Source of the DNA: CAWCPR01 sp963797475
Lineage (GTDB): Bacteria > Chloroflexota > Anaerolineae > Anaerolineales > UBA4823
Direction: 5' to 3'
Length of the DNA stretch: 64,000 nucleotides
Assembly: GCA_963797475.1 (NCBI GenBank)
Contig: CAWCPR010000020.1
Span: 62,001 to 126,000, forward strand
Part shown: positions 8,401 to 17,649 of the stretch, piece by piece
Numbering within the stretch: position 1 is the stretch's first letter
Layout: every line of letters starts with the position of its first letter
Notes under the pieces: generated by a model
Databases searched by the model: none
The model's input: the letters and a program-made list of their open reading frames with translations, nothing else
What the model was told of the DNA's origin: nothing
Made by a program: the position numbers and the translations under genes

Positions 8401-9903
8401 TTATGGCGGATTCCAGCGATATACGACCATGTGTTCATCTTGACCGGCGTATTGAAATGCTGTGGGACTTGAGAAAACCGGCTGGGCCCCTTTTACAAGA
8501 TTCGGATACCAACTCGGAAATGTCACCAGGTAATCCGCATGCTTCTCGTCCAAATAAACCCGAAGCCGGGCTTCATCCCGAATGAACGGGATTACTTCTG
8601 GGGATACCAGACCCGCGAGATCCAGTAATTGCCGCTGGCTGAAATAGCCCAACGCCCCGATATCGTGGGCAGCAATGATCGAATTTTCCGGAGTAGCCTC
8701 TGCAACCCACCTCGCAACTGGAACCATTTCACTTTCGATGAAGGCGACATCATTTCCATATGTCCGCGCCCCGATCACCCAAAAAACAACCAGCACAAGA
8801 ACTGTTGAAAAAAGCCAGGCCTTTCCTATGATCCGCTGCCAAAACCGGGCAGAATTTAGCCGCACCACTTCAATAAGCCCAGCAAATCCCAGCAGAAAAA
8901 ACACCGGCATCGCGGGTATTACGTAGCGGCCGTGTTGGTAAATGACAGGCAGTCGCCAGGCATACAGGATCAAATAGCCTGCCATCCATATTTCAGCAGA
9001 AAGCACAGCCCAGGCTTTCCGGCGTATCGATATCCAGGTGAAAATCAGCAGGCCGGGCAACAAAATCGCCCCTGCCCCTACAACCGGCAAACTCAATTGG
9101 CTGGCGATTCTTTGCAAAATCGGCAATTGGCGTAATACAGCATATTCAGCCTGCTTGGCAAAAAATGTATTTGGCCACCAGGCGCCTGCCAGAGCCCGGT
9201 TGAAGAATAAGAATGGAGCGAAGAATAAAAGCACGCCAAGCAGTAATTTGCCCACCTGGGTTAATTTCTCAGGCCAATTTCCCTCAGACAAAACCAAAGT
9301 CATCAAAGCCGGGCCAGCCAGGGTGATCCCATCGGGCCTTACCCAGACGCTTAAACCGATCAACAGCCCGGTGGCGAACCAATTCCTTTCACCCCTCACA
9401 ATTCGAGCAAGGACAAGCAGCGCCAAACACGCAGACAACAATGTTTCCATGCCGGAACCCGCGGCCCAAACCAAATGCCATTCGAAACATAACAAGACCC
9501 CCGCCCAAAACGCCCACGCGGGTTGGCCAGGACAAAGCAACCGAAATGTAGTCCTTCCTGAGATAGCGGTTGTGAAAAGCAGCCCCCAACCAAGCAAAAA
9601 AGTCCACAGATAAGGTCCGCTCTTCAACCAATATCCGATTGCCAGAACCGCAGTCCAAAGCGGTGAGGTGGAGCCAGCAGAGGGCTGGCCAGGCAAAAAA
9701 GCCCACTCGCCTCTCAAGGCCAGGTTGCGGGCGTAGGTTTGATGAATCCAGGCATCATCCAGGGGAAACCCTACCCGGAACGTTAACCGACTGAAGACCA
9801 AATAGACTGTTAATGAAATCCCGGCCAGGAATGCAAACGACAAGATCTGTGAACTCGGCTTGTCAATCGCCGTCCAGGATCTGATAAATTCGGGTTTGCT
9901 CAT
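8401..9903 (-). CDS. GT-C-fold membrane glycosyltransferase-like protein
   Basis: The 500-residue polytopic protein has about ten hydrophobic helices and the general plan of GT39/PMT_2-type enzymes, which move sugars from polyprenyl-phosphate donors on the outer membrane face. The first outer loop carries an acidic pair (GFPLDDAWIHQTYARN, about 45-60), the usual place for catalytic acids in this fold. The C-terminal soluble part has AHDIGALGYFSQRQLLDLAG, a signature shared with the protein at 25725-27350. It starts 41 bases inside the end of the upstream gene and closes the 13515-8401 operon. Donor and acceptor are unknown. Confidence 0.72.
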   Translation of the reverse strand: MSKPEFIRSWTAIDKPSSQILSFAFLAGISLTVYLVFSRLTFRVGFPLDDAWIHQTYARNLALRGEWAFLPGQPSAGSTSPLWTAVLAIGYWLKSGPYLWTFLLGWGLLFTTAISGRTTFRLLCPGQPAWAFWAGVLLCFEWHLVWAAGSGMETLLSACLALLVLARIVRGERNWFATGLLIGLSVWVRPDGITLAGPALMTLVLSEGNWPEKLTQVGKLLLGVLLFFAPFLFFNRALAGAWWPNTFFAKQAEYAVLRQLPILQRIASQLSLPVVGAGAILLPGLLIFTWISIRRKAWAVLSAEIWMAGYLILYAWRLPVIYQHGRYVIPAMPVFFLLGFAGLIEVVRLNSARFWQRIIGKAWLFSTVLVLVVFWVIGARTYGNDVAFIESEMVPVARWVAEATPENSIIAAHDIGALGYFSQRQLLDLAGLVSPEVIPFIRDEARLRVYLDEKHADYLVTFPSWYPNLVKGAQPVFSSPTAFQYAGQDEHMVVYRWNPP

Positions 9904-11518
9904 AACTTGTCAGGTAGCGAAGTCCGGGTACATTACCCGGTTGGTTGTACAGACTCGAAGAGCCTTGAACCTGATCAATCTCCAGGAGCAGATAACGAGC
10001 CTGGTATCGCCTGGCAGCCGCCAGAAGCGTCTGCAAATCTCCATCAGGTATCACGATCGCAGACCGGTTTGTGGCGATAAAAAATCCGGGCGGGTTGTTA
10101 ACCATCGCCACATCCTCGGGACTCGCCCCCAGATGGGCAAGCTCCACACCCAAAAGGGTATATTTTTCCTCTGCACTGCCCCATCCGGGACGGCTGAGGT
10201 CTTGCCCAATCACCCGCCAGTAAACTAAAACAGCGCTCAAGGATAACGCCAGGAGCACTAAACTGCCAAAAAAGAAACTGCGGGCACGCCTGGTTTGCCA
10301 TCCCCGGAAGCGGACTCCCAGGTTCACGAATCCATCCAACCCGGCCGGCGCAGCCGCCCAAAATAAGGGTTGTAAAGCAGCTCCAGAATGCAAAAAACCG
10401 CCGCGTATCCCGGCATAAGGGAACAGGATTGTCATCGCTGTACCAATCATGACCCAGCCTGCCAGGCCAATTTGAACCCTATGGTCTTTCCTCATCTTCC
10501 AAAGACCGATCAAAACCAGTGGGAAAAGAAATATCTCACCTTGAACCACAACGGTTGTCTGGAAGTTTTGCCAAAGGGCTTGCAATCGCCCTTCAACGAT
10601 CGCTCTCAAGCCAGATTGCCACCAATGCGCCAGGTTCAATTGGCTGGCAGGGTAGGCGAAAAGCTCATTATAGGACGTCAGCCATAAAGCACGGCTGCCT
10701 CCCGGCGCCAGAACGGTGCCAAAGGTAATCCGGTTTCGCACCATCCAGGGGCCAGCGACGATCAAAAATCCTAATAGACAGGTTGCGGTACCTACGAACG
10801 CCGGGCCTAAGCACCGGATGCCTCTTCCAGCGGGGAGAGTATCTTTGCAATTTTCCACAAATGGCAGGCTTTTAGTCCTTTCAGCCCACCATACAATTGC
10901 GAGCGCCAGAAATAACCATAAGATCCCATCCGCGCGGGCCAGATACATCAGACTGGCGGTCACACCCAGTAAGGCTGAGGCAAGTGAACCGAACCTTTTC
11001 GCTCGCAAATTCCCATCGTCTCTGGAAAAAAGCTGGTAGCCGCACATCATGAACAATATCCCCAACAGCATGTTCAGGCCAAAAGTGTCTGTGGTTGCCA
11101 GATAAGGTAGATAGAAACCCGAAAACACAGCCAGTAAGCCAGACAACATTGCATCTCTCTGGTTGTGGGACAGTTGATAAGAAAACAAGGCCGTCGCCGG
11201 AGGTATGAGAGACGCAAAGAATATAAAAGCCAGGCGAGCCTCCGAAAACTTCAACCCGCCAGCAAGTCTCATGCTCATTGCAGCCAGAAGGGAGGCTAAA
11301 GGCATCCAATAGGCATGAGAGGGGTGTGGAAGGCCCGCCGGGTCATCCAGGTAATTCCACAAGAATGGCTCACGAAAACCAGTGCCCTTGGCCAATTGCA
11401 TGCCGCCGGCGTAATAATAATCCGCATCCATGTAGCCAGGCCCGGTCTGGACGAAGGCTACCAATGAAGCGATGATTAATTCAAGAATGAATAATAGAAA
11501 AAGACGCCGGAAACTCAT
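9863..11518 (-). CDS. GT-C-fold membrane glycosyltransferase-like protein
   Basis: This 551-residue polytopic protein has an N-terminal helix and an acidic first outer loop (GYMDADYYYAGGMQLAKG), about eleven hydrophobic segments and a short soluble C-terminal domain. The layout suits a polyprenyl-phosphate-sugar-dependent transferase. Its ATG overlaps the stop of the upstream gene in an ATGA (11515-11518), so translation is coupled. Its 3' end overlaps the next gene by 41 bases. Family-level GT-C membership is inferred from topology and the acidic loop. No substrate can be stated. Confidence 0.7.
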   Translation of the reverse strand: MSFRRLFLLFILELIIASLVAFVQTGPGYMDADYYYAGGMQLAKGTGFREPFLWNYLDDPAGLPHPSHAYWMPLASLLAAMSMRLAGGLKFSEARLAFIFFASLIPPATALFSYQLSHNQRDAMLSGLLAVFSGFYLPYLATTDTFGLNMLLGILFMMCGYQLFSRDDGNLRAKRFGSLASALLGVTASLMYLARADGILWLFLALAIVWWAERTKSLPFVENCKDTLPAGRGIRCLGPAFVGTATCLLGFLIVAGPWMVRNRITFGTVLAPGGSRALWLTSYNELFAYPASQLNLAHWWQSGLRAIVEGRLQALWQNFQTTVVVQGEIFLFPLVLIGLWKMRKDHRVQIGLAGWVMIGTAMTILFPYAGIRGGFLHSGAALQPLFWAAAPAGLDGFVNLGVRFRGWQTRRARSFFFGSLVLLALSLSAVLVYWRVIGQDLSRPGWGSAEEKYTLLGVELAHLGASPEDVAMVNNPPGFFIATNRSAIVIPDGDLQTLLAAARRYQARYLLLEIDQVQGSSSLYNQPGNVPGLRYLTSYEQTRIYQILDGD

Positions 11519-13515
11519 TGGTTCAAAGAATACAATCGATAGTCATCGCCAAAACTCTCAACCAGTTTGAGCTGTGCCAGCAGCGAATCCAGAGCTTCCC
11601 AATCTGCGGTCTGGTAGTGGCTGTCCTCTTGTCGAATGAAATCGGCTCCTTGGTGGTTGAAGAGCAAATAAGAATATCCAGCCTGCCGCCATGCTTCTAA
11701 TACTGCGGCAGGCGATTTATAAAGATTAAGATCGTGCAGCCACCGGTCAAGGATTTCATCCGGCAAACAGTTTGGCAAACAATACAGACTGCGCGGTTCC
11801 CAGAGCATCAATGCCCGGCTGCCAGACGGCAGCCCACGAATCGCTTTGGAAGCCAGACTATACCAACCCAGGTTATCCGCAAGGTATTGGTCTTGAGACC
11901 GCACCCCTGCCAACACTTCAAAAGACCCCAGGCGCAAGGTGTTCAAACCGACCTCGATCACGTTCAACCCAAAAACGAGCAATACCACTGCGGCTGCAAT
12001 TCGCCTGAAGCGCACATTATAGAACTCTTCTTTAGCCAGCTTTTGGAATCCAACCCCAGCCAGCACGGCTACGGCTGGGAAAATGGCGTAATATAAGCGA
12101 GATTGGAGCAAATAATTCGAAAACCGCCCGATAATTGCCCAAATAATTACAGCCGGGACCGTAATCGAAGCAGCCAGACCCGCTAAATCCCGGCCAGCGT
12201 TCTCTCCCTGACCACCCGGAAGAGCTGCGAGTATGGCAAAACCCAAAAGAAGGGGGCCAATCGAGGAGCTGTAACCTGGAGCCAGCTCTACTCCTAAGAA
12301 TACGCTGCGGATCGGCAAGAAAAACACATCCAACAAGTTGCCCCAAGGCTCTCCGCCCTGATACAGCCCAAGGCGCAGAGCATCCATCGCTCCGGAGGGG
12401 ATCAACAGCGGATAGAATGGGTTTCCCGTAGCCAGGAAATTCTTCATCAGCCACGGAAACGACGTGAGCAGGAATGACAGCCCAAATGTTGCCAGATGAC
12501 GTAATAAGAATCGTCGTTGGTCCTGATGATGATGGATCCAAAAAAGCGCTGCAGCTCCGGCGGGTACCAGGATGCCGGCCGTATATTTCGTCCCGAAGGC
12601 AAGACCTGCGAAAATTCCAGCCAATATCAAGGCCGGCTTCTTCCTGCTTCCCCGCCATGCGTCTAACGAGATGAAAAACGCCCACCCAAAGAGAACAGCC
12701 AGCCAATCCACATACCCCCAGGCGAGCGCAGAGGAAAGCGAAAAACCGGCCAATAAGCTCGCGCTGGCAACCAGGCCTATATCGGGTTCGAAAACCCTGG
12801 CGAGATAACAGGCGATCCCGATCGACGCCAGTATGCCCGCCAGAAAACCGAATACACAAGCGGCTGCCTCACCTGATAACACCATGGCGAATGTGTATAC
12901 CATCTCGCCAACTTGCGGCATCCCCCAAAACATATTCCAGGGGATATAGAACACTTTGCCAGCCTGGATGTATGCTCTTGGCAAGGCCAGATGGTAAACA
13001 AGGGCGTCGAACTTAAGGGCGGGAGACAGCGCAGTAAACAGGGTGAATATCGCAACCAGGGTGGAAAGGACAACCAGGAGCTTACCAAATCTACTCACAG
13101 AATGGAATTGGTTTATTAAGACCTTCCAGCCCGACAACCAGGCGAGAATCTCTCGTCGCAGAATCAAACCGGAAATAATAAAGCATGCCCACCACAGGAA
13201 AGGATTGAGTCCCACAACGGAGCCAACAAGCAGCACAAATATGCTCAACAAGCCCATGCCGAGCGCAGGAGCAGTCACCTGGAGGTTTATTTCAGAGGCG
13301 TCTACACGCGCCAGCAGCCGCCATCCCAGGCCTGCGCTGATCGAGAGCACGCCAAAGGCTAGGGCAGTCTCCCAGATCGCGCTACTGAGATTAAGGATGA
13401 AACCGGGTTGGAATGGCTTGTGGTAAAGATAATAGGCGGCAACGATGACCACCAGCCATAATAAGGCGACAAAATATAGAATGGATCGGCGTTTATCGTC
13501 TAATAGCATTTTCAT
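11515..13515 (-). CDS. Large GT-C-fold membrane glycosyltransferase-like protein
   Basis: At 666 residues this is the largest GT-C-type protein here. It has about a dozen membrane helices. The first large outer loop contains LKFDALVYHLALPRAYIQAG (about 168-187), resembling the loop of PMT_2/ArnT-like enzymes where an acidic residue coordinates the lipid-sugar. A roughly 140-residue soluble C-terminal domain follows the last helix. It is the first gene of a tightly coupled three-gene operon (13515-8401). A role in surface glycan or protein glycosylation is inferred from the fold and neighbours only. Confidence 0.7.
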   Translation of the reverse strand: MKMLLDDKRRSILYFVALLWLVVIVAAYYLYHKPFQPGFILNLSSAIWETALAFGVLSISAGLGWRLLARVDASEINLQVTAPALGMGLLSIFVLLVGSVVGLNPFLWWACFIISGLILRREILAWLSGWKVLINQFHSVSRFGKLLVVLSTLVAIFTLFTALSPALKFDALVYHLALPRAYIQAGKVFYIPWNMFWGMPQVGEMVYTFAMVLSGEAAACVFGFLAGILASIGIACYLARVFEPDIGLVASASLLAGFSLSSALAWGYVDWLAVLFGWAFFISLDAWRGSRKKPALILAGIFAGLAFGTKYTAGILVPAGAAALFWIHHHQDQRRFLLRHLATFGLSFLLTSFPWLMKNFLATGNPFYPLLIPSGAMDALRLGLYQGGEPWGNLLDVFFLPIRSVFLGVELAPGYSSSIGPLLLGFAILAALPGGQGENAGRDLAGLAASITVPAVIIWAIIGRFSNYLLQSRLYYAIFPAVAVLAGVGFQKLAKEEFYNVRFRRIAAAVVLLVFGLNVIEVGLNTLRLGSFEVLAGVRSQDQYLADNLGWYSLASKAIRGLPSGSRALMLWEPRSLYCLPNCLPDEILDRWLHDLNLYKSPAAVLEAWRQAGYSYLLFNHQGADFIRQEDSHYQTADWEALDSLLAQLKLVESFGDDYRLYSLNQ

Positions 13516-13570
13516 CGTGTATCGCTGCGTCTGGTCGTGCTTTGCTGCCTTAAACAGCTATCCGTCTTTT

Positions 13571-14803
13571 TCATAATCTCGCAGCGAGCCTACTGTCGCG
13601 AAGAAGCCACTTGCGCCCGAAAATAAGCGCTGCCCCAAGAATGAAAGGATATGGAATAAACAGGATAGCTTGCTCCTGGTTACCAATTACCGTTGCAAAA
13701 TGCAGCCACCAGAGCCCAACCAGGGAAACCAGAAGCGCTGCAACTAAAATCAATCGTCCTTTGAGAGAGTATCTATCCAACGCGGCAAATATCCATAAAG
13801 TAGGCACCAACATTAAGACGTAGTTCGTCGTTGCAGAGCGCGGCACGATCAAATTTGACACAACTAAGGTGATCCCAATCGCCCAATAAAAATCAGCCTG
13901 CTTTCCACGGAAAAGGGTCTGGACCCACAAAAAAAGAAGCGCTGCCAGGATTAAGATCGAAATTACCACATCGCCAACCGTTCCCAATTTGGGGAGAACC
14001 TGGTGGGCGAGCAGCCATACGGGACTCTGCCCCACAGTGTAATCGCTATACTGGGTGATTCTGAACAGCCAATCACCAATCCAGTTTGGATCCATGAACA
14101 GGCTGATAAACACTAAAAATCCCAATAGGCCAAAAAAGCCGGTTAAATAGCTCCAACGACAGTTTTTTAACGCCCAAAGGAGTAAGAAGGGAACAACTAA
14201 AAACACGAGGGTCGGTTTAATCGTCGAGAGCACCAGCATTGAACCGGCAATGAAATCGTGATTGTGATCCAAAAGATATAAGGAGCCTGCAAGGGAAAAA
14301 AAACCGAAAATCGCAAACTGGCCCAGAATTACACCTCGCGCATCCGGATAGAAAAGCAAAGCCCAAACCAATATCAATGTCAACAGCCAGTTCACCGGCT
14401 TCCAGGCAAAAATTTCAAGCGTCATCGCCACGCCAATGAACAAAGCGATTTGCAATAAGGTCATATAGATCGCCCGCGCCACGGCGTAATCCAGGAACAC
14501 AAAAGGGCCATGGACAAGTATCGAATAATAAGGGTAAACCATCCGGTTCTGATCTTCACCTGGAAGCGCTGGGCGGCCATAAATAGCTTGCTGTGTAAAT
14601 AAGGCAGCCTGATCCGAATACGGGCTGACCCCCAGCTTGATATGCGCCTCCCAGGCAGTGTAGTGAGTCAAAAAATCATTACCGCCTGGTATCGGTTCAG
14701 TAAAATAACGCCAGGTCGCCCAGGTATAACCAATCCCAATAAAGATTAATAAGCCCCAACCAATCCACTGATTCTTGTAAATTGCTGTTTTATCGATCTG
14801 CAT
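13571..14803 (-). CDS. GT87 (DUF2029)-like membrane mannosyltransferase family protein
   Basis: This 410-residue polytopic protein resembles GT87/DUF2029 polyprenol-phosphate-mannose-dependent transferases. It has an N-terminal helix, the outer loop GGNDFLTHYTAWEAHIKLG with an acidic residue, and about ten more helices, with a positively charged C-terminus. It is a tandem paralogue of the next gene (14846-16099). Both share the pattern GVSPY/GISPY, a Gly-Arg turn, a Tyr-Pro-(Tyr/Phe)-Tyr-Ser-Ile-Leu-Val segment and (L)STIKPT/LASIKPQ. No clear ribosome site was found before the ATG. It is the last gene of the 17349-13571 operon. Confidence 0.72.
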   Translation of the reverse strand: MQIDKTAIYKNQWIGWGLLIFIGIGYTWATWRYFTEPIPGGNDFLTHYTAWEAHIKLGVSPYSDQAALFTQQAIYGRPALPGEDQNRMVYPYYSILVHGPFVFLDYAVARAIYMTLLQIALFIGVAMTLEIFAWKPVNWLLTLILVWALLFYPDARGVILGQFAIFGFFSLAGSLYLLDHNHDFIAGSMLVLSTIKPTLVFLVVPFLLLWALKNCRWSYLTGFFGLLGFLVFISLFMDPNWIGDWLFRITQYSDYTVGQSPVWLLAHQVLPKLGTVGDVVISILILAALLFLWVQTLFRGKQADFYWAIGITLVVSNLIVPRSATTNYVLMLVPTLWIFAALDRYSLKGRLILVAALLVSLVGLWWLHFATVIGNQEQAILFIPYPFILGAALIFGRKWLLRDSRLAARL

Positions 14804-14845
14804 TTTCGATTTCGGATGTTTACGCTATGGCGTTCTACTCAGGTT

Positions 14846-16099
14846 TCAGCCAACCCTGGCGGAAAACTCTTCCAGTGGGAGCCTTGGAGGCCGGACAGCC
14901 CACCAGCGCACCCAATATAACCCGGTCGCGATAAAAATTGGCAGCAGGAAAAAAATGAGCGGGTCAAGGTCCGCGATGATTCCGTTTCTAGAGCTGTTTA
15001 TGAATACAGCCCAGATCCCTAAAAAAAGGATACATAAACTAATCGCCGGTAGCAGCCTGCCAATTTTGCCCCAACGCTCATCCCAAACAGCCAAAACGAG
15101 TATTAACCCTGGCAGCGCGGCCACAAAGTTCTGGGTGGATGTCCTGATCCCTAAAAAATTCGAAAGAACAAGGGTGAGGCAGGCGGTCCACAGGAATCCG
15201 TTGTAATCCTGGCGAATAGCCTTACGCCATTCCCACAACAAGGTACCCATAACAAGCACGGTCGTCACCCAACCCATCTGGGTACCAATGCCCGGCAGCC
15301 AGTACTTGATCACTGCACCTGGCGTACCTCCCTGGCTGTAACCCAGATACACGATAACCTGTTTCAATTCTTCAACCACCCACCAGTTGGGAAGGAGCAA
15401 GCTGGTCGCGGCAACCAGAACTGCCAGGCTGCCAATTGGACTCCAAAATAACAACCAACGGCCATTGGCTGCCGCCCAAACCAGCACAAAAATCCCAAAA
15501 ACTAAAACCATCTGAGGCTTTATACTTGCCAGGGATAAAAAGAATCCGGCAAAAACATCGTTCCCAGATCGAATCGACATCAATGAGAGCGCGATGAATA
15601 GCGAACATAAGATTGAGACATCGCCGCTGATCAGAGGACTCGCGCTGAAATACCAGAAAAGGGTGAAAAACAATAACACGGCCCAAAATAAGACCGAAAT
15701 TCGCCAACCACTGAGAGAAATGCTGATAGCGAGTAATCCGATCAGGGCTATCTCCAGGACGGTCATCCAAAGGGCGCGAGCCATCACGAAATCTTTCACC
15801 AGAGAAAATGGCGCAAAAACCAGTATCGAGTAAAACGGGTACAAAAAGAGAGATTGGTCCTCATTCTCACGCGCCAACCTGCCAAATCGCAAATTTTGAA
15901 TGATCGCAGTTGCTTCTTCTCCATAAGGACTGATCCCCTGGGTTAGGAAAAGCTGTGTTCCCATCCAGCGAGGCAAGAAGGACTCGCCGGTGGCTACCCG
16001 CTCACTGAAGCGATAATTCGCCCACACCAAACCTATGATGACAGCAATCAGGGCTATGACGATAAAATTCAAAAAGGCTTGGGTTCTACGATTTTCCAA
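14846..16099 (-). CDS. GT87 (DUF2029)-like membrane mannosyltransferase family protein
   Basis: The 417-residue polytopic protein is a paralogue of the 13571-14803 product. It shares GISPYGEEA, LYPFYSILVFAPF and SLASIKPQMV with it. The start codon is TTG at 16099, directly served by GGAGG four bases upstream and lying inside the end of the upstream gene (31-base overlap). The tandem arrangement suggests duplication and then specialisation for successive sugar additions, which is inference. The first outer loop lacks a clear Asp pair, so the catalytic residue cannot be assigned from sequence alone. Confidence 0.7.
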   Translation of the reverse strand: MENRRTQAFLNFIVIALIAVIIGLVWANYRFSERVATGESFLPRWMGTQLFLTQGISPYGEEATAIIQNLRFGRLARENEDQSLFLYPFYSILVFAPFSLVKDFVMARALWMTVLEIALIGLLAISISLSGWRISVLFWAVLLFFTLFWYFSASPLISGDVSILCSLFIALSLMSIRSGNDVFAGFFLSLASIKPQMVLVFGIFVLVWAAANGRWLLFWSPIGSLAVLVAATSLLLPNWWVVEELKQVIVYLGYSQGGTPGAVIKYWLPGIGTQMGWVTTVLVMGTLLWEWRKAIRQDYNGFLWTACLTLVLSNFLGIRTSTQNFVAALPGLILVLAVWDERWGKIGRLLPAISLCILFLGIWAVFINSSRNGIIADLDPLIFFLLPIFIATGLYWVRWWAVRPPRLPLEEFSARVG

Positions 16100-17349
16100 T
16101 GGACCTCCAATTCGAAGACTTTTGAGTTTCGTCGTATTGCTTTGTAAAACTCAACCGCAAGAAGGATGACCAACAAAGTACGTAAAGGAATCGTTATCCA
16201 CAAGCCCCAAAAGTACCCCCGCGAAAGAAGCAATGGCCATTCTAATAAGTTAATGAGCAAGAGACAGGCTGCGCTGAGCGCTCCCAATCGCAGCGGCAAT
16301 GCAAGTAAGATTAGAGGCAGGAAATATAAAACCCACTGAGGGCTCCAGCCCGGAGACCACAGGCAAAACACACACCAGGTCATACCCAAAAATGCTACAC
16401 TGGCGCCTTCATTCAGCGGGCCGGACCGCCAAAATAGCCACAGCCCAAATAAAGAAAACGGTATCAGTGTAATCCAAGGCTCCAACCTGGGCGGATTACC
16501 CTGGGGCATCTGCGCTGTGGCAGGATCAACCCGTTCCGCTTCTGAGCCAAAATTTCCAGTATGCACATTGCCATCGATCAATGCCCAAACGGTCTCCCAA
16601 CTCCCTTTTCTGACCTGAGATTGCAGTGAAGCGGAGGTCATTTGCGGGGATGCCAACCAAAAAGCAAAGTAAACGATAATGGTTATGCTGAGCGTCAGCG
16701 CAGATACCAGCAACGCTTTTCGACCAGGGCGGTAGCGCCAGGCCGCCGCCAATACCAGCGCCGGAAAAATCTTCGTAAGTACACCCATCGCAAGCACGAT
16801 GCCAGCGCGCATATTCTTCCCTTCGAAAAACAAATCTAACCCAAGCAGCATCGCGAAAACGGGGATCGGATCGAAAAACCACCAACCATATCCAAGCCCG
16901 ATTAGAAGAGAGAAATATAGCCAGACACGTTTTTCCGCGCTTCCATCTTTAAATAATCGCCGCGCTAATCGCTGGACCAAAAGAACATTGGCGGCCTGGA
17001 ATAAGGTTAATAACATCGCCAAAGCATAATAATAGGCAAACTCCCTCCCGGCGACTATTCGAAACAAAAGGGTTGAAATCACTGGGAATATGGGTGGGAA
17101 TTCGACCCAATAATCGATAAAAGGCCTTCCCATTTCAGCCAGGCGAAAGAAATGAAAGGCATCACCATAGCCCTTTACACCGATGATGGGTAAAGACGTG
17201 AATAGAACCAGGCGGCTGGCCAGAAAAAGAACTGGAGGAGAGCCAGAAATTCCATTAAGCAAGTTCTTCACAATATCCGAGGGTTTCACGATGATTGATT
17301 TCCATCCAAAGGGTATCGTCTCTCCCACGGTGCCATTTAATTTTCCCAC
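16069..17349 (-). CDS. GT87/PIG-M-like membrane mannosyltransferase family protein
   Basis: This 426-residue polytopic protein has about ten helices and the outer loop FRLAEMGRPFIDYWVEFPPI (about 87-106). That acidic, aromatic loop is typical of DUF2029/mannosyltransferase-like proteins. The ORF appears to start with GTG at 17349 without a good Shine-Dalgarno, so the true start is uncertain. It leads a three-gene operon with the two GT87-like paralogues. The 31-base overlap with the next gene suggests translational coupling. Confidence 0.68.
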   Translation of the reverse strand: MGKLNGTVGETIPFGWKSIIVKPSDIVKNLLNGISGSPPVLFLASRLVLFTSLPIIGVKGYGDAFHFFRLAEMGRPFIDYWVEFPPIFPVISTLLFRIVAGREFAYYYALAMLLTLFQAANVLLVQRLARRLFKDGSAEKRVWLYFSLLIGLGYGWWFFDPIPVFAMLLGLDLFFEGKNMRAGIVLAMGVLTKIFPALVLAAAWRYRPGRKALLVSALTLSITIIVYFAFWLASPQMTSASLQSQVRKGSWETVWALIDGNVHTGNFGSEAERVDPATAQMPQGNPPRLEPWITLIPFSLFGLWLFWRSGPLNEGASVAFLGMTWCVFCLWSPGWSPQWVLYFLPLILLALPLRLGALSAACLLLINLLEWPLLLSRGYFWGLWITIPLRTLLVILLAVEFYKAIRRNSKVFELEVHWKIVEPKPF

Positions 17350-17649
17350 GAAACTTGGTCCTTGTGGGCGAAATGAACATTATGCCACCTAACAAAACTA
17401 TATAGCGTGTGAAAAAAGCCTCTATGGTAGACTAAATTAAACTTAATCCCTTTATTTTTACGCGCCTAATTGAGTTTTTAATTCGTGTCTTCAAAATTGG
17501 TTTGCACACTTCACCAGCAATCGCACCGAGTGTATCAGTTGTCTCCTGAATGTGGGTAATTTATCACTATTATTTTAGATCGAGCTCTGCATAATGATTA
17601 TCAGATCTTCCCGGAAATAATTGAATATCTTCGAAAGGGAGCACCCAGA
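17350..17649. other. Intergenic region between divergent glycosyltransferase and surface-protein genes
   Basis: This 300-base AT-rich region separates divergent genes. A GGGAG ribosome site lies just before the ATG at 17650. I could not pick a convincing -35/-10 pair on either strand. No repeat or RNA gene is apparent. Confidence 0.4.

Noticed and set aside
9038..9613. A 191-codon plus-strand frame opposite the 8401-9903 gene
   Set aside because: Shadow of the antisense gene; no motif and no ribosome site.
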